Positions 46,577 through 54,827 of a stretch of DNA of 64,000 nucleotides are shown here, piece after piece. The first letter of the stretch is position 1. Each line of letters opens with the position of its first letter. The position numbers and the translations under genes are program-made. Source of the DNA: Gordonia mangrovi. Its GTDB lineage: Bacteria; Actinomycetota; Actinomycetes; Mycobacteriales; Mycobacteriaceae. The notes under the pieces were generated by a model. It had not been told where the DNA came from, did no database searches, and was given only the letters and a program-made list of their open reading frames with translations. The DNA lies in the NCBI RefSeq assembly GCF_024734075.1, contig NZ_CP102850.1:4216001-4280000 (forward strand). The letters are read 5' to 3'.

Positions 46577-47293
46577 TCAGCGCAGCGTGAGGTCCGCGCG
46601 TTCGGTGTCGGCGAGCGCGGACAACCGTTCCTCGTCGGGATGCGACACGGTGACCAGTGACGCCCCGACGGCCAGCGGTGCAACGAGATTGCCGATGACG
46701 CGGCGCGCATCGTGCCACGGGCGGACCGTGAGGACTCGTGTCCCGGCCGAGATGCCATCATCAGCTGCGGCGCGACGCGCGGTGGCCAGAACCGTGGCGG
46801 TGTCCTCGTCGTCGAGCACGGGTCCGGTGGGCGCGCCGATGGGGGAGTACTGATCGCCGTGCACGCGCACCGCGCTCGCGAAATCGGTGACGCCCACGGG
46901 CAGGTCACGCACGCCCATGGCGAACGGGTCCAGCGAGGCGACCAGCAGCTCGTCGACGTCGCCATACGCGTCGATGCGCTCGGCCGACGTCACCGCGGTA
47001 CCGACGCCGGTGATGTCGGTACCGGGAAATCGGACGCGTGCCCCGGCCCACCACGCGCCGAGCAGGATGGCCGCGGTCTGCCAGTGCTCCGGCAGATCGA
47101 CCAGGATCTCGTCGCCGGGTACGAAGCCGAGTTCGTCGACGAAGAAGTTCGCCGACTTCGCGGCCCAATTGCCCAGGGTGGCGCCGGAGAGCTCGGTGCG
47201 CTCACCGCTGCGGTGGTCGTAGTAGGTCAGCAGCGGCTGCGACCAGTCGGTGACAGCGCCGAAGACGACTGCGGTGATGGTGGAGTCGGTCAT
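46577..47293 (-). CDS. TIGR03089 family protein (AMP-ligase-like N-terminal fragment)
   Basis: Product of 238 residues. The N-terminal part looks like the start of an acyl-CoA synthetase domain (PLLTYYDHRSGERTELSGATLGNWAAKSANFF, then GDEILVDLPEHWQTAAILLGAWWAGA), but the AMP-binding core and C-terminal domain are absent. This is the actinobacterial TIGR03089 family, of unknown function. The start shares one base with the stop of the LCP gene upstream (TGATG). The same neighbour pair occurs in M. tuberculosis (Rv3268-Rv3267), suggesting a role connected with cell-wall ligation. Confidence 0.85.
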   Translation of the reverse strand: MTDSTITAVVFGAVTDWSQPLLTYYDHRSGERTELSGATLGNWAAKSANFFVDELGFVPGDEILVDLPEHWQTAAILLGAWWAGARVRFPGTDITGVGTAVTSAERIDAYGDVDELLVASLDPFAMGVRDLPVGVTDFASAVRVHGDQYSPIGAPTGPVLDDEDTATVLATARRAAADDGISAGTRVLTVRPWHDARRVIGNLVAPLAVGASLVTVSHPDEERLSALADTERADLTLR

Positions 47294-49311
47294 CAGTTCA
47301 CACAGGTCGGGCCGTCGGTGCCGGCGGTGATCGGGGGACGGTTGTTGCCGACACGCTCGCTGGCCGGGATGTTGTCGACCTGCGTGCCGGTGTCGAGGAT
47401 CGATCCCGGACCCTCGTAGGTGTTGGTGAGAACGGCCTTCAACCGGTTCTCCGGCAACGAGGAATCGACGCGGACCTCGGCGCCGCCGAGATCGGTGGCG
47501 AGTTGTCGGGCCCCGGCGTCCTCGGCGTGGGTGTACACCACGGTGTCACGGTCGTCGGCGCTGCCGCTGACCGTCTCACCGGATTGGAAACCCTTGGTGG
47601 TCAAGATGTTGGCGACATTCGCCGCGAGACCGTCGATCGTGCCGGCGTTGACCACGTCGACAGTGTAGTCGGCGCGCTCGGCGGTTCCGGCCTCCTGCTT
47701 GCGGTTGAGCAGGTTGTCGGTGAAGGTGCGCACCTCTGTCGGATCGACCTCGACGACGCTCTGCTGGCCGTCTTCGCTCCACCCCTGCTCGGTCACCACC
47801 GGGATGGTGGCGAACTTGACACGGCCGCCGCTGAGATCCTTGAGCTGTTCGGCGAGTTTCACGACGTCCCAGTTGTCGTCGATCACCACCGAGCGGGATA
47901 CCGCGCGCTGCAGTTCGGCCAGTTTGCCGGGGTCGGCGAGCATGTTCGCCGACAGCATCTTGTTGGCCAGGGACGCCATGAACACCTGCTGGCGGGTGAT
48001 GCGGTCGAGGTCGCCGCGCGGCAGCCCGTGACGTTGGCGCACGAAGCTGAGCGCCTTGGGTCCGTTGAGTGTCTGCTCGCCGGCCCGGAACCGCGCCCCC
48101 GAATACGGGTCGTTGACCGCGTCCGTCAAACACACGTCGACACCACCCACGGCGTTGGTCAGCAGCACGAATCCGAGCAGGCCGACCTCGGCGTAGTGAT
48201 CGACGTGCACGCCGGTCAGGCCGGCGACACTGTCGATGAGTGCCTTCCGCCCCGCCTGGGTGCCTTCCTCCTCGGCGGCGGCGGCCGACTCGCCGGACTC
48301 CACCGCGCGCTGCCGCACCCCCTCTTTGGTGGTGCCGTAGGCGGCGTTGATCTTCGACATCCCGATACCGGGAACCTCGACGTAGGAGTCGCGGGGGACC
48401 GAGATCGCCGTCGCCGACGATCCGTCGTTGGGGATCCGGATCAGCAGGATGGTGTCGGTGTTGGTGGCCACTTCCTGGCCGGAGCGCAACAGTCTGAGCT
48501 CGTCCGCGGACAACGGATTGCCCTTCGCGTCGGTGCGGGAGTCGGTGCCGACGAGCAGGATGTCGACCGCGCCGTCGTCGGCGCCGCCGAGTTCCAGCCC
48601 GCCCAACTGCGTGATGTTGGAATTCAGATTGTTGACGTTGTTCCACGCATAGCCGGTGCACAGGAGCACCGACGCCGACAACAGTGCGACCAGCCCGCGA
48701 CCGATTCCGGCGCGGCTGGTCCTCGGCCGCCAGGACAGGCGGGATCGCCCGGTCGTGCCGGCCGCCCCGGGTCGAGATGCACGGGGGCGCTCATCGGGGT
48801 CGGCCGCGCCTCCCGGACGTGATCCGCGATCCGGCTGCGCCCGCCGATCCGAACCTGCCCGGCGGCGGGGCTTGCCCGGATCGGACGGGTCTCGGCCCGC
48901 GTCGCCGGCAGGTCGGCGGCGCCGAGGTGGCGCACCGTTGCGGCGATCACTGGTGTGGATCTCATCGGAAGCCGTCGAGGCGGTGTCCGGCCGTCGGCGG
49001 CCGGACGCGCCGCGAGCGGCGGTGGGCGGTGAGGTGGCAGGCCTGCGTCGTGGGGGCGGGGTATCCGTGTCGTCGGGAGTCGGTCGGCGGCGCGGCGGCG
49101 GTGTGGATCCGGGAGAGCCGGCACGGTCGTCCGGCGCCGGGCGGCGTGGTCGACGGCGTTGCCCGGCGCCCGGTCCCTGCTCCGGCGGACGACGGCGGGG
49201 CGGGCGCGGTTGGTCGCGGCCACCGGTCGCCTCCGGGGGACGGGGTGTGGGCTCGTCGGGGCGTGCGCGACCACCGTGACGTCGGCGTGCATCACCAGGT
49301 CGAGACTCCAC
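47293..49311 (-). CDS. LytR-CpsA-Psr (LCP) family cell-wall ligase with long basic N-terminal tail
   Basis: Probably transfers arabinogalactan from its lipid carrier to peptidoglycan outside the membrane; 672 residues. Residues 1-203 are low-complexity sequence rich in Arg, Pro, Asp and Gly, predicted cytoplasmic. A single membrane segment (206-222, GLVALLSASVLLCTGYAW) follows. The LCP catalytic domain has ILLVGTDSRTDAKG, SVPRDSYVEVPGIGMSKINAAYGTT and SFVRQRHGLPRGDLDRITRQQ. The C-terminal ~100 residues are a LytR_C domain. It corresponds to M. tuberculosis Rv3267. The GTG start at 49311 is uncertain because the tail has no motif to anchor it. It is divergent from rmlD. Confidence 0.9.
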   Translation of the reverse strand: MESRPGDARRRHGGRARPDEPTPRPPEATGGRDQPRPPRRRPPEQGPGAGQRRRPRRPAPDDRAGSPGSTPPPRRRPTPDDTDTPPPRRRPATSPPTAARGASGRRRPDTASTASDEIHTSDRRNGAPPRRRRPAGDAGRDPSDPGKPRRRAGSDRRAQPDRGSRPGGAADPDERPRASRPGAAGTTGRSRLSWRPRTSRAGIGRGLVALLSASVLLCTGYAWNNVNNLNSNITQLGGLELGGADDGAVDILLVGTDSRTDAKGNPLSADELRLLRSGQEVATNTDTILLIRIPNDGSSATAISVPRDSYVEVPGIGMSKINAAYGTTKEGVRQRAVESGESAAAAEEEGTQAGRKALIDSVAGLTGVHVDHYAEVGLLGFVLLTNAVGGVDVCLTDAVNDPYSGARFRAGEQTLNGPKALSFVRQRHGLPRGDLDRITRQQVFMASLANKMLSANMLADPGKLAELQRAVSRSVVIDDNWDVVKLAEQLKDLSGGRVKFATIPVVTEQGWSEDGQQSVVEVDPTEVRTFTDNLLNRKQEAGTAERADYTVDVVNAGTIDGLAANVANILTTKGFQSGETVSGSADDRDTVVYTHAEDAGARQLATDLGGAEVRVDSSLPENRLKAVLTNTYEGPGSILDTGTQVDNIPASERVGNNRPPITAGTDGPTCVN

Positions 49312-49377
49312 GAGCGGGTCATCACCTTTCGTCGTCGGTCACCACGGTTCTGCCGGCGTCACCTCACGGGTCGCGGT

Positions 49378-49407
49378 GTGACACAAGTGTGTGCAGATAT
49401 CTATGAT
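49378..49407 (+). promoter_or_regulatory. Candidate housekeeping promoter in the LCP/rmlD divergent gap
   Basis: GTGACA (49378-49383) and TATGAT (49402-49407) are separated by 18 bases, a good sigma-70-type match on the plus strand, about 138 bases before the rmlD start. No other structure is seen in the 234-base gap. Confidence 0.4.
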
Positions 49408-49545
49408 GTTGGCGTTTCGGATGTTGCAGTTCTGACGTCAGGCTATTGAAGTGACCAACGAAATCCGGGAACGCCACGCCGTAGCGGTGCGCCGAGACCC
49501 ACATCACCGACCGTCATCGCGTCCGCGCGGCCCGCGTGGGGCACG

Positions 49546-50466
49546 ATGACAGCCATGAGTCCGACGATCTTCGTCATCGGTGCGACCGGACAGCTCGGCA
49601 CCGCACTGCAGGCCGAACCGGCGGCGCCCGACGGTCTGCGTGCGCTGGGGTCGGCCGATATCGACATCGCAGACGCGGCATCGGTGCCCACGGCGTTGGC
49701 GGACCTGGGTCCCGGCGACGTGGTGCTCAACTGTGCGGCCTACACCGACGTCGACGGGGCGGAGTCGGACTCCGCCGGTGCCTATGCGGTCAACCGAGAC
49801 GGGCCGGGCAACCTTGCGCGGGCGACACGCGCGGCGGGGGCCTGGCTGATCCACGTCTCCACGGACTACGTCTTCGCCGGTGCGGCGGCCACCACCACGG
49901 GTCCGCGACGGCAGGTCGCATATGAACCCGACGACGTCTCGGGTACACCGGAGACGGTGTACGGCGCGTCCAAGCTCGCCGGGGAGGATCTTGCCCGCGA
50001 ACTCGACCCGGCCGCGACGATCGTCCGTACCGCGTGGGTCTACACGGGTGGTCCCGACAGCCGTGACTTCGTCGGCACCATGCGGCGGCTGGAGGCGTCC
50101 CGCGACACGGTGTCAGTGGTCGACGACCAGACCGGATCGCCCACCTATGCGGCGGATCTCGCGGCCGGTCTCTGGGAGCTGGTGGCCCGTGGTCACGATC
50201 CCCGCGTCGCCGGTGGCGTGCTGCACGCCACGAACTCCGGCAGCGTCACCTGGTTTGCCGTCGCACGCGCGGTGTTCGCCGAGCTGGGTGCCGATCCCGA
50301 GCGGGTGCATCCGTGTACGACCGCCGATTTCCCGCGCCCGGCGCCGCGACCTGCGTATTCGGTGTTGTCCGGAGACGCGTGGGTGCAGGCCGGCCTCACC
50401 CCGCTGCGCGACTGGCGTTCCGCACTGCATGCGGCTGTGGCGCTCGATCACGCCTCGGTGGACTGA
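49546..50466 (+). CDS. rmlD: dTDP-4-dehydrorhamnose reductase
   Basis: Last step of dTDP-L-rhamnose synthesis, giving the donor for the rhamnose linker between arabinogalactan and peptidoglycan; about 306 residues, extended SDR family. Marks are TIFVIGATGQLGTAL (nucleotide loop), VVLNCAAYTDVDGAESD, STDYVFAG, the YGASKLAGE catalytic Tyr-Lys pair, RTAWVYTGG and DDQTGSPTYAADLA. ATG49546 or ATG49555 may be used. It is followed 51 bases later by wbbL, which uses the sugar. The order rmlD-wbbL-manB is as in M. tuberculosis Rv3266c-Rv3264c. Confidence 0.94.
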   Translation: MTAMSPTIFVIGATGQLGTALQAEPAAPDGLRALGSADIDIADAASVPTALADLGPGDVVLNCAAYTDVDGAESDSAGAYAVNRDGPGNLARATRAAGAWLIHVSTDYVFAGAAATTTGPRRQVAYEPDDVSGTPETVYGASKLAGEDLARELDPAATIVRTAWVYTGGPDSRDFVGTMRRLEASRDTVSVVDDQTGSPTYAADLAAGLWELVARGHDPRVAGGVLHATNSGSVTWFAVARAVFAELGADPERVHPCTTADFPRPAPRPAYSVLSGDAWVQAGLTPLRDWRSALHAAVALDHASVD

Positions 50467-50505
50467 CACGTGGTGCAACCGCAGGGGACACCATCCCGGG
50501 TTGGT

Positions 50506-50511
50506 TACCCT
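50506..50511 (+). promoter_or_regulatory. -10 element TACCCT before wbbL, probable leaderless start
   Basis: TACCCT (TANNNT type) ends 6 bases before the wbbL ATG at 50518, and no ribosome-binding site is visible, so wbbL may be expressed from its own leaderless transcript in addition to the rmlD message. Confidence 0.45.
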
Positions 50512-50517
50512 TGTCCG

Positions 50518-51411
50518 ATGTCCGCTGAGTTGGCCGTCGTGACGGTGACGTATTCGTCGGGGAAACACCTCACGACGTTCCTGGAAAGCCTGACGAAGGC
50601 CACGTCGGCGTCGCCGCCGCGGGTCGTCATCGCCGACAACGGATCCACCGACGGCGCTCCCGAGGCCGCGGCGCGTGAGCACGACAACGTGACCCTGGTC
50701 CACACCGGCGGCAACATCGGCTACGGCGGTGGCATCAATCGGGCCGTCGCCGAACTGGACCCGACAGTCGAGTTCATCGCGGTGGCCAACCCCGACGTCG
50801 AGTGGTCGCCGGGGTCACTCGACGAACTGCTTGCGGCTGCCCGTCGCTGGCCACGTGCCGGTTCGCTCGGGCCGCTGATCCGCGAGCCGGACGGTTCGGT
50901 CTACCCGTCCGCCCGTCGGGTACCCGACCTCGTCTCCGGCGCCGGCCACGCTCTCTTCGGGTCGATCTGGACATCGAACCCCTGGACTACGGCGTATCGC
51001 GCCGACAACGCCGAGCCCAGCGAACGGCCCGTCGGCTGGCTGTCGGGTTCGTGCCTGCTGGTCCGCCGAGCGGCGTTCGATTCGGTGCAGGGCTTCGACG
51101 CCCGCTACTTCATGTACATGGAGGACGTGGATCTCGGTGACCGGCTCGGCCGGGCCGGCTGGCTGAACGTCTACGTGCCCGACGCGGAGGTCGTGCACAC
51201 CAAGGGGCATGCGGCCGGACGTGATCCGGACGCCATGCTCCCCGCCCATCACCGCAGTGCGTACCGCTTCCAGGCAGACCGACACCCCGGGGTGTGGCGG
51301 GCGCCGGTGCGGCTCGCCTTGCGCATCGGACTCGCGCTACGTTCGCGGGTCGCGGTCATCGCGGCCCGCAGGTCTGGGGAACGACACCGAGGAGGAAGCC
51401 ATGACCAGTGA
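50518..51411 (+). CDS. wbbL: Rhamnosyltransferase WbbL (GT2 family)
   Basis: Adds rhamnose to GlcNAc-diphospho-decaprenol to build the arabinogalactan linkage unit; 297 residues, GT-A fold, membrane-associated. The N-terminus AVVTVTYSSGKHLTTFLESL and VVIADNGSTDGAPEAA form the UDP/dTDP-sugar site. VANPDVEWSPGSLDELLAAA holds the DxD-like element, and GWLSGSCLLVRRAAFDSVQGFDARYFMYMEDVDLGDRL is the acceptor-side block with ED catalytic residues. The ATG at 50518 follows a -10 element closely. The end overlaps manB by 11 bases. Essential in mycobacteria. Confidence 0.93.
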   Translation: MSAELAVVTVTYSSGKHLTTFLESLTKATSASPPRVVIADNGSTDGAPEAAAREHDNVTLVHTGGNIGYGGGINRAVAELDPTVEFIAVANPDVEWSPGSLDELLAAARRWPRAGSLGPLIREPDGSVYPSARRVPDLVSGAGHALFGSIWTSNPWTTAYRADNAEPSERPVGWLSGSCLLVRRAAFDSVQGFDARYFMYMEDVDLGDRLGRAGWLNVYVPDAEVVHTKGHAAGRDPDAMLPAHHRSAYRFQADRHPGVWRAPVRLALRIGLALRSRVAVIAARRSGERHRGGSHDQ

Positions 51412-52507
51412 CAACCTTGCCGATACGCCGCCGGGAGCAGACGGCGTGCAGGCTGTGGTCCTCGTCGGAGGAAAGGGCACCCGGCTACGGCCGTTGACCC
51501 TCTCGGCCCCCAAGCCGATGCTGCCGACAGCCGGAGTGCCGTTTCTTACGCATCTGCTCTCCCGCATCCGGGAGGCGGGCATCGTCGATGTGGTGTTGGG
51601 GACGTCCTTTCAGGCCCATGTGTTCGCCGAGTACTACGGGGACGGCTCGAAGCTCGGACTGAATCTGACCTATGTCACCGAGACCGAGCCGCTCGGTACC
51701 GGCGGCGCCATTCGCAACGTGCTCGGCGAACTGACCGCGGACACCATCCTCGTGTTCAACGGAGATGTGCTCGGTGGCACCGATGTGCGCGAGGTACTCG
51801 CCACGCATCGACGCAGTGGCGCCGACGTCACGATGCACCTGGTGTCGGTGAGCGATCCGCGCGCCTTCGGCTGCGTACCCACCGACGAGACCGGCCGGGT
51901 CACCGACTTCCTGGAGAAGACCCAGGATCCCCCGACGGATCAGATCAACGCCGGAACCTACGTCTTCCGGCGTTCGGTGATCGAGGAGATCGAAGCCGGC
52001 CGGCCCGTGTCGGTGGAGCGCGAGGTGTTCCCCAAGTTGCTTGCCGACGGCCGGCACATCCAGGCCCACGCCGATCACGCCTACTGGCGCGACATGGGCA
52101 CTCCGGAGGACTTCGTGCGCGGGTCCGCCGACCTCGTCCGCGGAATCGCCCCGTCGCCGGCGCTCGGTGACCGCCGTGGCGAATCGCTGGTGCACGAGGG
52201 TGCCGGGGTGGGGCCGGGTGCGGTGCTGATCGGTGGGACCGTGGTCGGCCGCGGCGCCGAGATCGGTCCGCGCGCCCGGCTCGACGGCGCCGTGATCTTC
52301 GACGGAGCGGTCGTCGAGGCCGGGGCGGTGGTGGAACGCAGCATCATCGGCTTCGGCGCCCGACTGGGCCCGCGCGCACTCGTCCGGGACACCGTGATCG
52401 GCGACGGAGCCGACGTCGGTGCCCGCTGTGAACTACTCCGTGGTGCCCGGGTATGGCCGGGTGTCCAGTTGCCCGACAACGGGATTCGGTTCTCCACCGA
52501 CGTCTGA
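51401..52507 (+). CDS. manB: Mannose-1-phosphate guanylyltransferase
   Basis: Makes GDP-mannose for lipoarabinomannan and mannosylated lipids; 368 residues. The nucleotidyltransferase domain (about 15-250) has VVLVGGKGTRLRPLTLSAPKPMLP, GTGGAIRNVLGEL, VFNGDVLGGTDV and INAGTYVFRRSVIEEI. The C-terminal ~100 residues are a left-handed beta-helix of hexapeptide-like repeats (GPGAVLIGGTVVGRGAEIGP and following). The GAGGAGG site places the start at ATG51401, inside the last codons of wbbL. The naming follows the mycobacterial literature (Rv3264c); in other systems the same activity is called ManC. Confidence 0.92.
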   Translation: MTSDNLADTPPGADGVQAVVLVGGKGTRLRPLTLSAPKPMLPTAGVPFLTHLLSRIREAGIVDVVLGTSFQAHVFAEYYGDGSKLGLNLTYVTETEPLGTGGAIRNVLGELTADTILVFNGDVLGGTDVREVLATHRRSGADVTMHLVSVSDPRAFGCVPTDETGRVTDFLEKTQDPPTDQINAGTYVFRRSVIEEIEAGRPVSVEREVFPKLLADGRHIQAHADHAYWRDMGTPEDFVRGSADLVRGIAPSPALGDRRGESLVHEGAGVGPGAVLIGGTVVGRGAEIGPRARLDGAVIFDGAVVEAGAVVERSIIGFGARLGPRALVRDTVIGDGADVGARCELLRGARVWPGVQLPDNGIRFSTDV

Positions 52508-52537
52508 GCCCCGCGTCTCGGACCCGGCTCCCGCGGC

Positions 52538-53206
52538 TCAGCGAGCCTTCGCGGCAGCCAGCACACCGGCCCCGAGCGGGATCACCACCGGCAGCAGGCG
52601 CTCATCGTCGGCGATGAGCAGCGCCGCCTCCCGCGCGGCCACGGTGGCCGGGTCCGTCCGGCTCGGGTCGGCGACGGCTCCGCCGGCGGTGGCGTTGTGG
52701 ACCACCACCACGCCACCGGGCCGGAGCATGCGCACCGCCTCGGTCACGTGGCGGGGATGGTCGATCAAGGGTCCGTCCACGAAGACCAGATCATAGGATT
52801 CGTCGGCGAGGCGCGGGAGGACGTCGCGGGGTGTGCCGTTGATCAGGCGCGTGCGGCCCGAGGCGATGTCCGCGCCGGCGAACGACTGCCGCGCGGCGCG
52901 ATGGTGCTCCGGTTCGGGGTCGATGGTGGTCAGGACACCATCGGTGGCCATCCCGTTGAGCAGCCACAATCCGCTGACGCCGACTCCGGTACCGATCTCC
53001 ACCACGGCATGGGCGTCGCAACTGCGGGCCAACAACGCCAGCAACGCACCCACCGCCGGAGCGACGGCCGCGGCGCCCAATTCCTCGGCCCGGGCGCGCG
53101 CTGCCAGCAAGGCGTCGTCCTCGACGATGGCCGATTCGGCGTAGTCGATCGCTGTGTTGCCCGCCGAGGCGGCCGTACCGTCGGCGCCTCCTTCTGAATC
53201 CGTCAC
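52538..53206 (-). CDS. O-methyltransferase, SAM-dependent
   Basis: Class I SAM methyltransferase of 222 residues, catechol-O-methyltransferase type (Methyltransf_24). SAM-binding motif [20 protein letters not shown], followed by [15 protein letters not shown] and [34 protein letters not shown] with the metal-site Asp. It corresponds to M. tuberculosis Rv1220c, which is also divergent from sigE. It is convergent with manB (30 bases). The physiological substrate is unknown. The N-terminal 20 residues are variable and the ATG could lie slightly downstream. Confidence 0.9.
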   Translation of the reverse strand: MTDSEGGADGTAASAGNTAIDYAESAIVEDDALLAARARAEELGAAAVAPAVGALLALLARSCDAHAVVEIGTGVGVSGLWLLNGMATDGVLTTIDPEPEHHRAARQSFAGADIASGRTRLINGTPRDVLPRLADESYDLVFVDGPLIDHPRHVTEAVRMLRPGGVVVVHNATAGGAVADPSRTDPATVAAREAALLIADDERLLPVVIPLGAGVLAAAKAR

Positions 53207-53385
53207 CCCTCGAGGTTATGTCCCGACGTCGCCAATACGTGCGCGGCGCGCCATCCGGGTGCAGAACCACGTGGTCAGGCGCGGTTTGGCGGGTCCCGCG
53301 ACATCCTCAGCGAAACCTCAGGTCTCTCATACGGCGACCACAACACGATGGGAGAGGGTTTCCTCAGCGATATCCCTCGTCCGGC

Positions 53386-53411
53386 GGAATAGTTTGGCGA
53401 GGGTCCTGGTT
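53386..53411 (+). promoter_or_regulatory. Candidate ECF-sigma promoter upstream of sigE
   Basis: GGAATA (53386-53391) and GTT (53409-53411) with a 17-base spacer fit the GGAA-N16-20-GTT pattern of SigE/SigH-type promoters in this order. It lies about 30 bases before the assigned sigE start. This suggests stress-induced auto-regulation or control by SigH. Confidence 0.5.
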
Positions 53412-53441
53412 TACCATCGTGAACATCCGTCATCCGATGTG

Positions 53442-54083
53442 ATGACCGGGGAAGGGAACTGGCCACTCAACATGACTGATCCCCTGGGGTCTGCAGACGT
53501 CGTCCCCGCCGGCACCGCCGGCTTCGACGCCACCGGCGACGGCAATCTGATGCCGTCTTGGGACGAATTGGTGCGCGAACACGCCGATCGCGTGTACCGC
53601 CTCGCCTACCGGCTGTCCGGCAATCAGCATGATGCCGAGGATCTCACCCAGGAGACATTCATCCGGGTGTTCCGGTCGTTGTCCAATTACAAGCCCGGCA
53701 CCTTCGAGGGCTGGCTCCATCGCATCACCACCAACCTGTTCCTCGACATGGTTCGGCGACGCAGCAAGATCCGGATGGAGGCGCTTCCCGAGGAGTACGA
53801 CCGGGTCCCCGCCGACACACCCGATCCGCAGCAGATCTTCCACGACGCCAACCTGGATCCCGATCTCCAGGACGCGCTCGACACGCTGCCACCCGAGTTC
53901 CGTGCGGCCGTCGTGCTATGCGACATCGAGGGTCTGTCCTACGAAGAGATCTCCGCGACGCTCGGTGTGAAACTGGGCACCGTGCGCAGCCGCATCCATC
54001 GTGGTCGTCAGGCCATCCGTGACCACCTCAATGCCCGCGGTCACACCGACAGTCGCTCGGTCGCGGTGGGTTCGTTTCGCTAG
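53442..54083 (+). CDS. sigE: ECF RNA polymerase sigma factor SigE
   Basis: Alternative sigma factor for envelope, heat and oxidative stress; 213 residues as annotated. Region 2 contains [42 protein letters not shown] and [21 protein letters not shown]. Region 4 contains [48 protein letters not shown]. These are almost identical in type to M. tuberculosis SigE. The start is unsure: GTG53439, ATG53442 or ATG53472 are possible, and no ribosome-binding site is well placed. Its anti-sigma factor RseA, the HtrA protease and TatB follow on the same strand. Confidence 0.94.
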   Translation: MTGEGNWPLNMTDPLGSADVVPAGTAGFDATGDGNLMPSWDELVREHADRVYRLAYRLSGNQHDAEDLTQETFIRVFRSLSNYKPGTFEGWLHRITTNLFLDMVRRRSKIRMEALPEEYDRVPADTPDPQQIFHDANLDPDLQDALDTLPPEFRAAVVLCDIEGLSYEEISATLGVKLGTVRSRIHRGRQAIRDHLNARGHTDSRSVAVGSFR

Positions 54084-54242
54084 AGCGTTCGTGCCCGGGA
54101 ACCGCAGGCGCCCCGGCGTCGTTGTCATCTTCGGATAGGCTGGGTGGCCGCGCGTCGTCACGCGCGGTGCAACCCGCACCGGTGCGACGCGACATCCGCA
54201 CAGAGGTGGACGTGGCGCTACGGCGAAAGAGGTGAACGTCAG

Positions 54243-54824
54243 ATGGAGATGAGCCGAGGAAGGCCCACCTCGGGGCAACCGGACTCGCGACAACCGGGCC
54301 TCGACGGTCCGCTTCCCGCATCCAACCTCCGACGCCGCCGACGGTCGTCCTGGAATCCCGCGACCTGGACGCCGGTGACCGCCTCCTTCGCGCCGAATCG
54401 CAGCTATCGCGCGCCCGGCACGGCCGGCGGACGGGGCTTCGCCTCCACCGAACACCTCGCCGCCGAAGCGGTTGCCGCCTTCGTCGATGCTGAGCTCGGG
54501 ATGACCGCTCACCTGCGTGCAACCCAGCATCTCGCGCAGTGCCCGGAATGTATGGGCGCGGTCGATGCGCAGGTGACCGCGCGTACGCGGCTGAGGTCAG
54601 CCGGCGACGTGTCGATGCCGGCCGGTCTGCTGGGCCAGCTGAGTCAGATCCCCACCCGCGAGATCGACGTGACCGGACTGTCGTCGGACATCCCGACCGA
54701 CCGCCACCCCGGCGATCGGCTGGGCCTCGGCGACGAGACCGGCCCGGTGCGGCCGAGTGCGCCGACCGAGGAGTTCGAGGCGGGCTCGACCCGGGCGCGG
54801 ATGAGCCGGTGGCGGAGCCGCTGA
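54243..54824 (+). CDS. rseA: Anti-sigma-E factor RseA
   Basis: Zinc-associated anti-sigma protein that holds SigE inactive; 193 residues, cytoplasmic with no membrane segment. The core FASTEHLAAEAVAAFVDAELGMTAHL and the zinc motif H96-x3-C100-x2-C103 (QHLAQCPEC) match RseA. Redox change at the Cys pair or phosphorylation-dependent proteolysis release SigE in mycobacteria. The N-terminal 65 residues and C-terminal 50 residues are polar and disordered. ATG54243 has GAGGTG 8 bases upstream. It stops 3 bases before the htrA GTG. Confidence 0.9.
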   Translation: MEMSRGRPTSGQPDSRQPGLDGPLPASNLRRRRRSSWNPATWTPVTASFAPNRSYRAPGTAGGRGFASTEHLAAEAVAAFVDAELGMTAHLRATQHLAQCPECMGAVDAQVTARTRLRSAGDVSMPAGLLGQLSQIPTREIDVTGLSSDIPTDRHPGDRLGLGDETGPVRPSAPTEEFEAGSTRARMSRWRSR

Positions 54825-54827
54825 CCG

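Noticed and set aside
46577..47293. TIGR03089 gene as a truncated acyl-CoA synthetase pseudogene
   Set aside because: The short form is a conserved actinobacterial family next to the LCP gene, with intact frame and overlap-coupled start.
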